Assembly (NCBI GenBank): GCA_031769625.1
Contig: JAUIMM010000178.1
Coordinates: 29,406,001 to 29,470,000 of the forward strand
Source: Taudactylus pleione
Taxonomy: Eukaryota > Chordata > Amphibia > Anura > Myobatrachidae
DNA length: 64,000 nt
Direction: 5' to 3'
The notes beneath the pieces were generated by a model. The model saw only the letters and a program-made list of their open reading frames with translations, was not told the DNA's origin and searched no databases. Within the stretch, counting starts at the first letter, position 1; each line of letters starts with the position of its first letter. Both the position numbers and the translations under genes were made by a program. Positions 63,921 through 64,000 of the stretch are shown here, in pieces.

Positions 63921-64000
63921 TGCACAGCTGTACACATTTGCACACATTTCAATGGCCTTTATGCATGCGCCTGGTTTGCTACTAGTCAGCATGATCAGTA

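Overview
The window looks like a piece of a large vertebrate genome, most probably an anuran amphibian. It carries DIRS-like (tyrosine-recombinase), Gmr1-like Ty3/gypsy, Penelope-like, L1/Tx1-like and L2-like retroelements, Tc1, hAT and PIF/Harbinger DNA transposons with their MITEs, and a 5S rRNA-like copy close to the Xenopus 5S gene. I cannot name the species. I found no convincing host exon, tRNA gene, CRISPR array or bacterial-type operon. The window reads as intergenic or deep intronic DNA built from nested mobile elements.

Layout: 1-5660 is a degenerate minus-strand DIRS-like element (gag-like, RT/RNase H, tyrosine recombinase) cut by two Harbinger-type MITEs and holding a 5S rRNA-like copy. 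6.6-10.3 kb has another Harbinger MITE, a hammerhead-ribozyme-like motif and a 5'-truncated L2 LINE carrying a TTAA-flanked MITE. 11.35-12.96 kb is a complete but dead Tc1 element. 14-19.6 kb holds four MITEs of different families and a Penelope-like fragment. 19.9-24.7 kb is a plus-strand Gmr1-like gypsy element with a primer-binding site matching tRNA-Ile. It is broken up by a MITE, a hairpin cluster and a perfect 67-bp palindrome. 24.9-35.1 kb is a minus-strand L1/Tx1-like LINE split by a 7.4-kb Harbinger transposon (26436-33821). 36.3-40 kb is a nest: a GTCGAC-rich inverted-repeat element contains a hAT MITE (with an expanded minisatellite) and a Harbinger MITE. 41-50.9 kb has minisatellites, an L2 tail, a truncated Tc1, a second L1/Tx1 fragment and a hAT MITE. 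52.3-55.1 kb is a giant palindrome, 60.8-63.0 kb a second long inverted repeat, and 63.2-63.9 kb a hAT MITE with a CCAAT-box hairpin cluster.

The most interesting object is the 7.4-kb Harbinger element. It carries a broken DDE transposase on the plus strand and, on either side of it, two different three-exon Myb/SANT-like genes on the minus strand. Vertebrate Harbinger elements are normally described with one transposase and one Myb-like gene. One of the two Myb-like genes reads as an intact 259-codon protein after splicing. The 585-601-bp MITEs at 2125, 6622 and 39000 share sequence with its left end, so a parent-like element and its deletion derivatives occur in one window.
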